A stretch of DNA of 64,000 bases from Pseudarthrobacter polychromogenes (lineage in GTDB: Bacteria > Actinomycetota > Actinomycetes > Actinomycetales > Micrococcaceae). Shown one piece after another: positions 8,559-15,680 of the stretch. Below the pieces are notes generated by a model, which did no database searches, was not told the DNA's origin, and saw nothing but the letters and a program-made list of their open reading frames with translations. The number at the start of each line of letters is the position of its first letter. Position 1 is the stretch's first letter. The position numbers were made by a program, and so were the translations under genes. The stretch spans positions 62,001 to 126,000 of the forward strand of contig NZ_BMKU01000002.1 in assembly GCF_014644495.1 (NCBI RefSeq). Direction: 5' to 3'.

Positions 8559-9992
8559 GTGGAACCCACAACAGACGTGAAGCTGGACGCCCAGCCGGCC
8601 AGGCCCCCTGCAGCCGACTCCGGACTCCGCCGCTCCATGGGCCCGCGCCACCTGGTGATGATCGCCATGGGCGGCGTGATCGGCTCCGGACTGTTCCTCA
8701 GCTCCGGTTACACCATCTCCCAAGCTGGCCCGCTCGGCGCGGTCATCGCCTACCTCATCGGCGCATTCGTGGTGTACCTGGTGATGGCGTGCCTGGGCGA
8801 ACTCGCCATTGCCTACCCGGTGTCCGGTGCCTTCCACATCTACGCCGCCCGCTCCATCGGCCCCGCCACGGGCTTTGCCACCGCCTGGCTGTACTGGCTG
8901 TGCTGGGCAGTGGCCATCGGCTCCGAGTTCACCGCCTCCGGCCTGCTCATGCAGCGCTGGTTCCCGGACGTGGAGGTCTGGGTCTGGTGCCTGGTCTTCG
9001 CGGCCGTCCTCTTCGGCTTCAACGCCGTGTCCTCCAAGTTCTTCGGCGAGTCCGAGTTCTGGTTCGCCATCGTGAAGGTCGCTGCGATCATCGGCCTCAT
9101 TGTTTTGGGTGGTGCGGCCCTGTTCGGTTTCCGGCCCCTCGGCGGCGGGGGCGAGCACCCCTTCCTGTTCGAGAACTTCGCCACCGAGGGCGGGCTGTTC
9201 CCCAACGGCTTCACCGGCGTCCTGGTCACCGTGCTCGCGGTTTTCTACGCCTTCTCCGGCTCGGAACTCATTGGGGTAGCTGCCGGCGAAACCAAGGACC
9301 CGGCCACCAGCATTCCCAAGGCCCTGCGCACCACCGTGATCCGCCTGCTCATCTTCTTCGTCGGAGCCATCGCCGTCATCGCCGCCACCATTCCGTACAA
9401 CGAGGTGGGCCTGGATGAGAGCCCGTTCGTCACCGTCTTCTCAGCGATCGGCCTGCCGTTCGCCGCCGACATCATGAACTTCGTCATCATCACCGCGCTG
9501 CTCTCCGCCGGCAACAGCGGCCTGTTCTCCTGCGCCCGCATGCTCTACTCCCTCGCCGACGAAGGCCACGCCCCCCGCGCCTTCAAGAGGCTGACGCGCC
9601 GCGGCATCCCCCTCATAGCGCTCTCGGTGAGCATGGTGGGCGGCGTCGCATCGCTGATCAGCAGTGTGGTGGCCCCGGAAACGGTCTACCTGGTGCTGGT
9701 TTCCGTCGCAGGCTTCGCCGTGGTGGGCGTGTGGATGTCCATCACCGCCTCGCACTTCTTCCACCGCCGCGCGTTCGTCCGCAGCGGCGGTGACATCAGC
9801 ACCCTCGCCTACAAGGCGCCGCTGTTCCCGCTGGTGCCCATCCTGGCGTTCTCGCTGTGCGTGATCTCCCTGATCGGCATCGCCCTCGATCCCACCCAGG
9901 CCGCCGCGCTCTACTTCGGCATCCCCTTTGTGGCCGCCTGCTACGCCTGGTTCCACTTCCGCTACGGCCGCAGGGCCGTGTCAGCCGGCTAA
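8559..9992 (+). CDS. mmuP: S-methylmethionine permease-like amino acid transporter (AAT family, APC superfamily)
   Basis: A membrane transporter of about 477 residues with twelve hydrophobic segments. It is recognisably MmuP-like: the opening G-P-R-H-L-V-M-I-A-M-G-G-V-I-G, G-P-A-T-G with A-W-L-Y-W-L-C-W, F-S-G-S-E-L-I-G-V-A-A-G-E-T, and S-S-V-V-A-P-E-T-V all follow the Escherichia coli S-methylmethionine permease closely, judged from memory. The homocysteine methyltransferase gene 3.2 kb downstream, which uses S-methylmethionine as methyl donor, supports this assignment. GTG at 8559 is preferred because GGAG lies six bases upstream; TTG at 8547 is the alternative. A strong terminator follows. 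Confidence 0.82.
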   Translation: MEPTTDVKLDAQPARPPAADSGLRRSMGPRHLVMIAMGGVIGSGLFLSSGYTISQAGPLGAVIAYLIGAFVVYLVMACLGELAIAYPVSGAFHIYAARSIGPATGFATAWLYWLCWAVAIGSEFTASGLLMQRWFPDVEVWVWCLVFAAVLFGFNAVSSKFFGESEFWFAIVKVAAIIGLIVLGGAALFGFRPLGGGGEHPFLFENFATEGGLFPNGFTGVLVTVLAVFYAFSGSELIGVAAGETKDPATSIPKALRTTVIRLLIFFVGAIAVIAATIPYNEVGLDESPFVTVFSAIGLPFAADIMNFVIITALLSAGNSGLFSCARMLYSLADEGHAPRAFKRLTRRGIPLIALSVSMVGGVASLISSVVAPETVYLVLVSVAGFAVVGVWMSITASHFFHRRAFVRSGGDISTLAYKAPLFPLVPILAFSLCVISLIGIALDPTQAAALYFGIPFVAACYAWFHFRYGRRAVSAG

Positions 9993-10008
9993 CAAGGAAG
10001 CAAGGAGC

Positions 10009-10073
10009 GGACGACGGCGGCTGCCGGGCAGGTGCGTTGGGGCACCTTGCCGGGCGGGCGCCGTCGTCCTTTC
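10009..10073 (+). terminator. Strong hairpin terminator after the mmuP-like gene
   Basis: A long GC-rich stem (GGACGACGGCG paired with CGCCGTCGTCC), with an inner stem of GCCGGGCAGGTGC and GGGCACCTTGCCGGGC, is followed by TTTCC. It lies 17 bases after the mmuP-like stop codon and before the first IclR gene. Confidence 0.8.
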
Positions 10074-10153
10074 CGCCGCAGGGCCCCACCGCCCCTGAGA
10101 GGCGGGGCGTGGAAGAATGGGACGTTGTGACCGGCCGGGAGGGGCAGATAAGC

Positions 10154-10921
10154 GTGGATTCGTCCGCTGAGGCGTCGTCAATGGCGCAGGGGCTCCGGAT
10201 TGTCCGGCTGGTAGCTGATCGGGAGAAGCTGGGTCGCCAACTGCTGGGCGTTTCACAGCTGGCTGCCGAACTGGACATGGAGCAGAGCCGCGTCTCCCGC
10301 CTGGCGCAGGAACTGTGCGATCTCGGACTGTTGGAGCGCGTGGACCGCGGGCCGTTCCAGACAGGTCCGCGCTTTTTCAGCCTGGCCGCGGCACTGAACA
10401 CGGGCTGGGTCCGGGAGGCAAAGACCGAACTTGAGGCGCTGGTGGCGGCGCTGGGACTGCGCGCCCGGCTTTCGGTCCGGGACGGCTACCGGGTGATCCT
10501 GGTCCGGGCCTCCAGCAACGACGCCATCCCCGGCAGCTTCGTCAAGCCGGGCATGGTGACTCCGGCCTGGTGCACCGGCGCCGGCCGGGCCCTGCTGTGG
10601 GACCTTGACCGGCCGGAGCTGGATGCCCTGCTGCAGGACGTGAACTACGTCGGCATCGGGGGACCGGGGGCCGCGCACTCCACCGATGGTGTCTGGGACC
10701 TCATGGTCCGCGACCGTGGTGCCGGGTTCATCACCGCAGCCGAGGAATTCGAACACGACGTGCTGGAACTCGCGGTTCCTGTCCGCGACGCCGGCGGTGC
10801 CATCCTTGCCTCGCTGAGTGCGCTGGGCAGCCGTGCCGGGATGGGCCAGGATGCGGCAGCTGCGGCGGCTGTGCTCACCAGGGCCGCTGAACGGCTCGGA
10901 TCCGGCGCGGGTGCCAGCTAA
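10154..10921 (+). CDS. IclR-family transcriptional regulator 1
   Basis: A 255-residue IclR-type regulator. It has an N-terminal winged helix (about 10-75: L-L-G-V-S-Q-L-A-A-E-L-D-M-E-Q-S-R-V-S-R) and a C-terminal effector-binding domain (W-C-T-G-A-G-R-A-L-L-W near 145, and the closing A-V-P-V-R-D-A-G-G pattern). GTG at 10154 follows GGGAGGGG; GTG at 10127 is a possible earlier start. It converges with a second IclR gene and the two overlap by four bases at their stop codons. The position between the mmuP-like and mmuM genes suggests control of S-methylmethionine uptake or use, but the effector is not known. Confidence 0.85.
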   Translation: MDSSAEASSMAQGLRIVRLVADREKLGRQLLGVSQLAAELDMEQSRVSRLAQELCDLGLLERVDRGPFQTGPRFFSLAAALNTGWVREAKTELEALVAALGLRARLSVRDGYRVILVRASSNDAIPGSFVKPGMVTPAWCTGAGRALLWDLDRPELDALLQDVNYVGIGGPGAAHSTDGVWDLMVRDRGAGFITAAEEFEHDVLELAVPVRDAGGAILASLSALGSRAGMGQDAAAAAAVLTRAAERLGSGAGAS

Positions 10922-11685
10922 CGCTGCGGCTGGTACCCGAGCCTCTGCTCAAGCCACTTTCCCCGGGCCACAAGTGCTTCCGCGCACGCTTCCCGGTGCG
11001 GTTCCAGACGGTCCCTGATGCCAACGATCTGCAGCGCGGCCACCACGTCGCCCTTGAAATCCCGGACGGGGACGGCCAGGGAGTAGAGCCCCGGCTCGGC
11101 CTCCTCGTCCACGATCGAGTAGCCCCGGTTCCGGGCAGCTTCGCGCCGCGCCAGGAAATCGTCCACGCTGGTGGGCGTGTTGGGGCCGTGCCGCACAAAC
11201 GCCACATCCGCGAAGACGGTCCGGACTTCTGCTTCCGATGCCTCCCACAGCACGGCCTGCCCGGCGTCACTGCAGTACGCGGGGTAGGGCCGGCCCAGCC
11301 ACGAGCCCACCAGGTTGGTGCTGGCCGGGACGCTTTCGCCGATGGTCACCGTGCTGTCCCCGTGAAGGACCCCCAGGAAACATGCCTCATCCGTTTCTCC
11401 CGCCAGCGCGTCCAAGGCGGTGCCGCCGTCGGACGCTAAACGGCGTTCGGTCAGCAGCTGGGCGTCAGTGAGGACGGACCAGTCCAGGCTGTAGGTGCGC
11501 TGGCTGGTCTTCCGGAGGAAACCCTCCTGTTCGGCGCTGCGGAGGCTGCGCGAGACCTGGCTGCGGTCCTTGCCAAGATCGGCGGCGATGTCCGCCACGG
11601 TTCCTCCGGGATACCCCGCTGCATGGCGTGCACCCACGGCAAGGAGGGCCATGATTCCGCGGCCCATGCTGGAGGTTTTTGGCAT
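10918..11685 (-). CDS. IclR-family transcriptional regulator 2
   Basis: A 255-residue IclR protein, the same length as its convergent neighbour. The winged helix has the recognition segment D-L-G-K-D-R-S-Q-V-S-R-S-L-R near residue 37. The effector domain carries Y-C-S-D-A-G-Q-A-V-L-W near 145 and A-V-P-V-R-D-F-K-G-D-V-V near 215. It is a paralogue of the gene at 10154 with the same two-domain plan, and the pair face tail to tail. It stands upstream of the cyclase gene in the opposite reading sense from mmuM. Its targets are not evident. Confidence 0.85.
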   Translation of the reverse strand: MPKTSSMGRGIMALLAVGARHAAGYPGGTVADIAADLGKDRSQVSRSLRSAEQEGFLRKTSQRTYSLDWSVLTDAQLLTERRLASDGGTALDALAGETDEACFLGVLHGDSTVTIGESVPASTNLVGSWLGRPYPAYCSDAGQAVLWEASEAEVRTVFADVAFVRHGPNTPTSVDDFLARREAARNRGYSIVDEEAEPGLYSLAVPVRDFKGDVVAALQIVGIRDRLEPHREACAEALVARGKWLEQRLGYQPQR

Positions 11686-11873
11686 GGAGTCGAGTCTAGT
11701 TGAGGTGCTTTCCCTGCCCGGGCTGCCGGGTGCTTCGCCGCTGGAGCGCCGGAATCGCCGGAACAGTGCCGGGACGCCGGAACGCCCCGGCGAGCACGCA
11801 CACTTCCGGCGACTTCGGTGCAGGCCCGCGACGTCGGCTGAGGGGAGCCGAGGACAAGGCCGGCCCGCCGGGC

Positions 11874-12626
11874 TCAGCAGATGGCAAACACCCGCGCCGG
11901 GAAGCCGCTGCCGCCGAGGGGCTTAGGCCAGGAAGCGACGACGGCGGCGCCGGACTCCGGGAGTCCGTCCAGGTTGGCCATCAGTTCGATCTGCCAGCGG
12001 CCCTGGTCCAGGACATAGGTTTCCAGGCTGAAGTCCTGCCGGGATGTGGCCAGACCCGGGTCGGTGTCCGTCTGTTCGTGGCCGACGGCGGCCACGGCAC
12101 GCTGCTCAACCAGGAAGGAGAGCACTTCCCGGGACCAGCCGGGCGTGTGGCTCACGCCGTCGCTGTCCCGGTTGGCCATTGCCTCCGGATCGGGCCAGCG
12201 GCGGCTCCAGCCCGTACGGAGGGCCACAAAGGAACCCGGTGGGACGGTGCCGTTCCGGATCTCCCAGTCCTGTATGTCCTGCAAGGTGGGGGTGGCGTCC
12301 GGGTTGCCGGCCACCCGATCGCTGATGTCCAGGACCACCAGCGGAAGGATCATCTCCTCCACCGGAATCTGGTCCAGCGTCCTGCCGCCGCGGATGAAAT
12401 GCGATGGCGGGTCCACGTGGGTTCCCCACTGGCCCACGATCGTGTAGCGGTGGGCGGTGAAGCCGTCTCCCTTGTCCAGGTCGAAGAGGGCTTCGCGCTG
12501 CTCATCCGGAAAAGCGGCGAAGTGTGGCTGGCCCGGGTGGAAGGCGTGCGTCAGGTCCACGAACTGCCGGCCCGCGATCACGGACTGCAGGCCCTCCCAG
12601 AGCGACGTGGTGCTGGTGTCCGTCAT
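11874..12626 (-). CDS. Cyclase-family metal-dependent hydrolase (kynurenine formamidase-like)
   Basis: A 250-residue protein of the cyclase family (Pfam Cyclase, which includes KynB arylformamidase and isatin hydrolase). The metal-binding motif is clear: G-Q-W-G-T-H-V-D-P-P-S-H-F near residues 64-76, preceded by V-D-L-T-H-A near 23. These enzymes are usually zinc- or manganese-dependent and open amide or lactam bonds. No other kynurenine-pathway gene is nearby, so a formamidase role is only one option. It overlaps the upstream gene (12623-13102) by four bases (ATGA), so the two are translationally coupled and probably work together. Confidence 0.8.
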   Translation of the reverse strand: MTDTSTTSLWEGLQSVIAGRQFVDLTHAFHPGQPHFAAFPDEQREALFDLDKGDGFTAHRYTIVGQWGTHVDPPSHFIRGGRTLDQIPVEEMILPLVVLDISDRVAGNPDATPTLQDIQDWEIRNGTVPPGSFVALRTGWSRRWPDPEAMANRDSDGVSHTPGWSREVLSFLVEQRAVAAVGHEQTDTDPGLATSRQDFSLETYVLDQGRWQIELMANLDGLPESGAAVVASWPKPLGGSGFPARVFAIC

Positions 12627-13102
12627 GATGCGGCTGCTCCTTCTGCCATGGGTGCTTCAGTCTTTGATGCTTCTGCCGGCGGTGCCAGTGCGGTACTGGA
12701 GACGCTGATGGGGCCGGTCACTTCAATGACCGGGACTTCCCAGGGGTGGATCTCCACAAGGCGGCGCATGAACCGCTCGACGGCGGCGTCCCCCAGCGAG
12801 GCGTCGAAATAGGTGGTGAAAACGAAGGTTGGCGAGAGGGTCTGCTCACCCACGCGTCCCAGGGTGGGGTTGGCGCCCTCGGCAGTAGTGAAGCCCTCGA
12901 AACCGAGGCTGGACTCAAATACGTGCTTATAGTGGCCGAAGTCGCCGAGTTCCCGGAATTCGGCCAGGGCCTGCAGCAGGTGCGCGATGCCCGGATCATC
13001 CCGGAAGGCGTCCGGCTCGCCCTTGGACAGTTGCCCGAAGGTGGTGCCGCTAATGGGCCAGTGCACGCGCAGCTTGCGTACCGGGTGAAGTCGAACGTCC
13101 AA
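12623..13102 (-). CDS. Unknown protein with possible CutA/NIF3-insert-like fold
   Basis: A 159-residue protein of no recognised family. Residues about 10-135 look folded, and the last about 25 residues are Ala/Pro-rich and probably disordered. The segment R-F-M-R-R-L-V-E-I-H-P-W-E-V-P-V-I-E-V resembles the H-P-Y-E-x-P ending of CutA1 and of the CutA-like insert in NIF3 proteins, which suggests a ferredoxin-like fold; this is a weak resemblance. It is first in a two-gene unit with the cyclase-family hydrolase, overlapping it by four bases, and is divergent from mmuM. Confidence 0.6.
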   Translation of the reverse strand: MDVRLHPVRKLRVHWPISGTTFGQLSKGEPDAFRDDPGIAHLLQALAEFRELGDFGHYKHVFESSLGFEGFTTAEGANPTLGRVGEQTLSPTFVFTTYFDASLGDAAVERFMRRLVEIHPWEVPVIEVTGPISVSSTALAPPAEASKTEAPMAEGAAAS

Positions 13103-13191
13103 GAACCCTGCCTCTTTCCTCCGCCGGGTGACGGCTGCCAGCCATCGTGACAGAAAGAAATAATCATTACAAGCATAGGCAAATGCGTATT

Positions 13192-14166
13192 ATGACTACT
13201 ATGCCTTCGACCACGCAGCTCTCGTCCTTGCTGGAATCCGGGGAACACCTCGTGACCGACGGCGCCCTGGCCACGGAACTCGAGGGCCGCGGCTGCAACC
13301 TCGACGATCCCCTGTGGTCGGCCAAAGTGCTGCTCGAAGACCCGCTCCTGATCAGGGACGTCCACCGCGACTACTTCTCCGCGGGTGCCAGGATTGCCAC
13401 CACCGCCAGCTACCAGGCAACGCCGCACGGCTTCGCGCGGCGGGGAATGAGCGGGCAGGATGCCCTGGAGCTGGTGGCGTTGTCGGTCCGGCTGGCGGAT
13501 GAGGCCCGCCGCGCCCATCTGGCTGCCACCCCGGGCGCAGGCGCGCTGCTCATCGCCGGGTCCGTGGGTCCTTACGGCGCCTACCTGGCAGACGGCTCGG
13601 AGTACCGCGGCGACTACATGCTGGGGAAAGAGGAGTTCATGGACTTCCACCGGCCAAGGGTCGCCGCACTCGTCGCTGCCGGTGTGGACTTCCTGGCCTG
13701 CGAGACGCTCCCGTCGTTCGCCGAAGCCGAGGCGCTGGCGGCACTCACAGAGGAGTTCGGCGTCGAATCCTGGTTCTCCTTCTCCCTGCGGGACGGCGCC
13801 CATGTCAGCGACGGCACCCCGCTCACGGCAGTGGCAGGGCTCCTTGACGCACACCCCCTGGTGGCCGCGATTGGCGTGAACTGCGTGCCGCTTCACCTGG
13901 TCACCCCCGCGCTCGCCGCCCTCCACAGCGCGACGGACAAGCCGCTGGTTGCCTACCCCAACTCAGGCGAAACCTATGATCCCGTCACCAAAACCTGGGG
14001 CCCAACCACTGCGCCCGGAGAGGGGAACGGGGACACGCACCCCGTGGACCCCGCCGGCGGGGCCGCCACCTGGCTGAACCATGGCGCCCGCATCATCGGC
14101 GGATGTTGCCGCACGACGCCAGCGGACATCGCCGCCGTCGGACAGGCCATTGCCGCGCAGCGCTGA
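13192..14166 (+). CDS. mmuM: Homocysteine S-methyltransferase
   Basis: An enzyme of about 324 residues that transfers a methyl group from S-methylmethionine (or S-adenosylmethionine) to homocysteine to make methionine. It opens with the family pattern T-D-G-A-L-A-T-E-L-E-G-R-G. The three zinc/homocysteine-binding cysteines are present: one in G-V-N-C near residue 230 and the pair in I-G-G-C-C-R-T-T-P near 305. The length matches MmuM (about 310). Starts at 13192 and 13201 (M-T-T-M-P-S) are both plausible. No ribosome-binding site is visible and TATTAT stands immediately upstream, so a leaderless message is possible. The mmuP-like permease upstream completes the S-methylmethionine salvage idea. 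Confidence 0.88.
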   Translation: MTTMPSTTQLSSLLESGEHLVTDGALATELEGRGCNLDDPLWSAKVLLEDPLLIRDVHRDYFSAGARIATTASYQATPHGFARRGMSGQDALELVALSVRLADEARRAHLAATPGAGALLIAGSVGPYGAYLADGSEYRGDYMLGKEEFMDFHRPRVAALVAAGVDFLACETLPSFAEAEALAALTEEFGVESWFSFSLRDGAHVSDGTPLTAVAGLLDAHPLVAAIGVNCVPLHLVTPALAALHSATDKPLVAYPNSGETYDPVTKTWGPTTAPGEGNGDTHPVDPAGGAATWLNHGARIIGGCCRTTPADIAAVGQAIAAQR

Positions 14167-14194
14167 ATCTGGGAGGCGCTGGACCTGACGGTCC

Positions 14195-14461
14195 TTAGCC
14201 GCCCTCTTCCTTGGTGTCCTTTTGATTGGTGTCCTTGTCCGGGGTGTCCTGTTCCTCCGCGTGGTCAGCCTTCTCCCGGGCCTCCTGCTGGTGCTGCTCA
14301 AGTTTCGCTTCGGCGTCCCTGCGCCGGTACCCGATGGACCGGGCCTGCTCCGGGGTGGGATACCGGTGCTCCCGCTCCCAGGCATGGTCATTGACGCCAG
14401 TGCCGGGCACGGCCTCGTCGTCAGGCCCAATAATGTCTTTACCATATCCAAACCCTGTCAC
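14195..14461 (-). CDS. Small highly charged hypothetical protein
   Basis: An 88-residue protein starting at a GTG (V-T-G-F-G-Y-G-K-D-I-I-G-P-D-D-E-A). The middle has W-E-R-E-H-R-Y-P-T-P-E-Q-A-R-S, and the last 45 residues are almost entirely Lys, Glu, Asp, Gln and Thr, so they are helical or disordered. It lies 23 bases after the stop codon of the reductase-like gene upstream and may be its operon partner. Homologues with this Y-P-T-P-E-Q-A pattern are familiar from actinobacteria but have no known function. Confidence 0.55.
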   Translation of the reverse strand: MTGFGYGKDIIGPDDEAVPGTGVNDHAWEREHRYPTPEQARSIGYRRRDAEAKLEQHQQEAREKADHAEEQDTPDKDTNQKDTKEEGG

Positions 14462-14484
14462 AGTCGCGGGACGGTGAGTAGGGC

Positions 14485-15036
14485 CTACGCCCCAAGCCGC
14501 CCGTAGGTGCTGATCACGTTGCCCTTGCTGGTCCGGGACTGGTCCAGAAGCACAAGCCTTGTGGTGGGGTCGCCGTCCTGGAAGAGGCGCCGGCCGCTCC
14601 CTGCCACCACCGGGTGGGTCATGAGCGTCAAGGAATCCAGCAGGCCGGCGAACAGCAGCTGCCGCGTGATCGAGATGCTGCCGCACACGGCAATTTCCCC
14701 GCCGTCGCGCTCCTTGAGCCCCGCCACGAACTCCTCCAGCGGCGCGTCCATCAGCCGCGAGTTCTGCCACTCGAGAGGTTCCGCCAGGGTCCGCGACGCC
14801 ACGAACTTCTCCACCGGGTTGATGAAGGCGGCAAAGTCCTCGTCCACGGGCGCGGTGGGCCAGTACCCGGCCCACTCCTGGTAGCTGATCCGGCCCAGCA
14901 CCACCGTGTCCACCGTTTCCATCATGGTGGTCAGGCCGGCTCCCAGCTCGTCGTCAAAGCTGTCGAACTGGAACTTATAGGGATCGGACACCACGCCGTC
15001 CACGGAGTGGAACAGGCCGGCAGTGACTTTGCGCAT
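14485..15036 (-). CDS. Dihydrofolate reductase family protein (RibD C-terminal-like)
   Basis: A 183-residue single-domain protein of the RibD_C/DHFR fold, starting M-R-K-V-T-A-G-L-F-H-S-V-D-G-V-V. Family marks are V-V-L-G-R-I-S-Y-Q-E-W near residue 45, I-A-V-C-G-S near 120, and H-P-V-V-A-G-S-G-R-R-L-F near 145. It is probably an NADPH-dependent reductase of unknown substrate rather than true FolA or RibD. AGGAGG stands before the ATG at 15036. The frame is open far upstream, but that part runs over the divergent membrane-protein gene and is not used. Confidence 0.82.
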   Translation of the reverse strand: MRKVTAGLFHSVDGVVSDPYKFQFDSFDDELGAGLTTMMETVDTVVLGRISYQEWAGYWPTAPVDEDFAAFINPVEKFVASRTLAEPLEWQNSRLMDAPLEEFVAGLKERDGGEIAVCGSISITRQLLFAGLLDSLTLMTHPVVAGSGRRLFQDGDPTTRLVLLDQSRTSKGNVISTYGRLGA

Positions 15037-15246
15037 GGGGACCTCCTGCAGGGCTTTGTGAGCGGACACGCCCCACGCTAGTGCGCCCCTTGAACCAGCG
15101 GAAGATCCCTGCAACAGCGGACGACGGCGGCCGCGCCAGTAACGTTCATCACTCGCCGAGGCGTCTTGCACGGTTTGGCTGATCCTGAGCCCCATACTTG
15201 TGGTGAGCGGCTGTTGCCGTACCCCGGCCAGGCAGGAGGAAAGTGC

Positions 15247-15657
15247 ATGGAAACCCTGAAAAAGATCGTGAGCAACCAGTATTTTCCGGCCGCCGCAGTC
15301 CTTACCGCCGTGCTGCTGTTCTGGGCCGTGGGACTCCTGGGCGGGCTGTCCCTCCTGCACAACAACCAGCCTCCGCTGACCACCCTGACCTGGATGCTGT
15401 TTGTCTACGCGGCTGCGGTCCTCACCCCGCTGGCGGGCATCCTGGCCGCCGCCGACCTGCTCCGCCGCTGGCGCCGCAACCGCGACGCCGAAACGGCCTA
15501 CGCCGGGTACCTGGAAGACCAAGATTCAATCGTCCAGCAGGTGGTGCCCGGGCATGCAGGCGAAGAACCGGCAGTCCAGCACGCAGCGCCGCCTGCACCC
15601 GCAGCATCCCAGCCGAAGAAAACCGCGAAACAGGCTGGCCGCAAGCAGGCCGCTTAG
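15247..15657 (+). CDS. Small membrane protein, hypothetical
   Basis: A 136-residue protein with two predicted membrane segments (about residues 15-35 and 47-67), joined by a short loop and followed by R-R-W-R-R-N-R, which should stay in the cytoplasm. The C-terminal half is Ala/Pro/Lys-rich and probably disordered. GGAGGAA lies before the ATG at 15247. No family was recognised. It is divergent from the reductase-like gene and convergent with the GGDEF-EAL gene. Confidence 0.65.
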   Translation: METLKKIVSNQYFPAAAVLTAVLLFWAVGLLGGLSLLHNNQPPLTTLTWMLFVYAAAVLTPLAGILAAADLLRRWRRNRDAETAYAGYLEDQDSIVQQVVPGHAGEEPAVQHAAPPAPAASQPKKTAKQAGRKQAA

Positions 15658-15680
15658 CCGGCCTCCCGCCGTCGTCCTTC

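Noticed and set aside
12718-13926. Long minus-strand open frame of 402 codons over mmuM
   Set aside because: It is antisense to mmuM, whose family motifs are complete. Long antisense frames are expected at this GC content.
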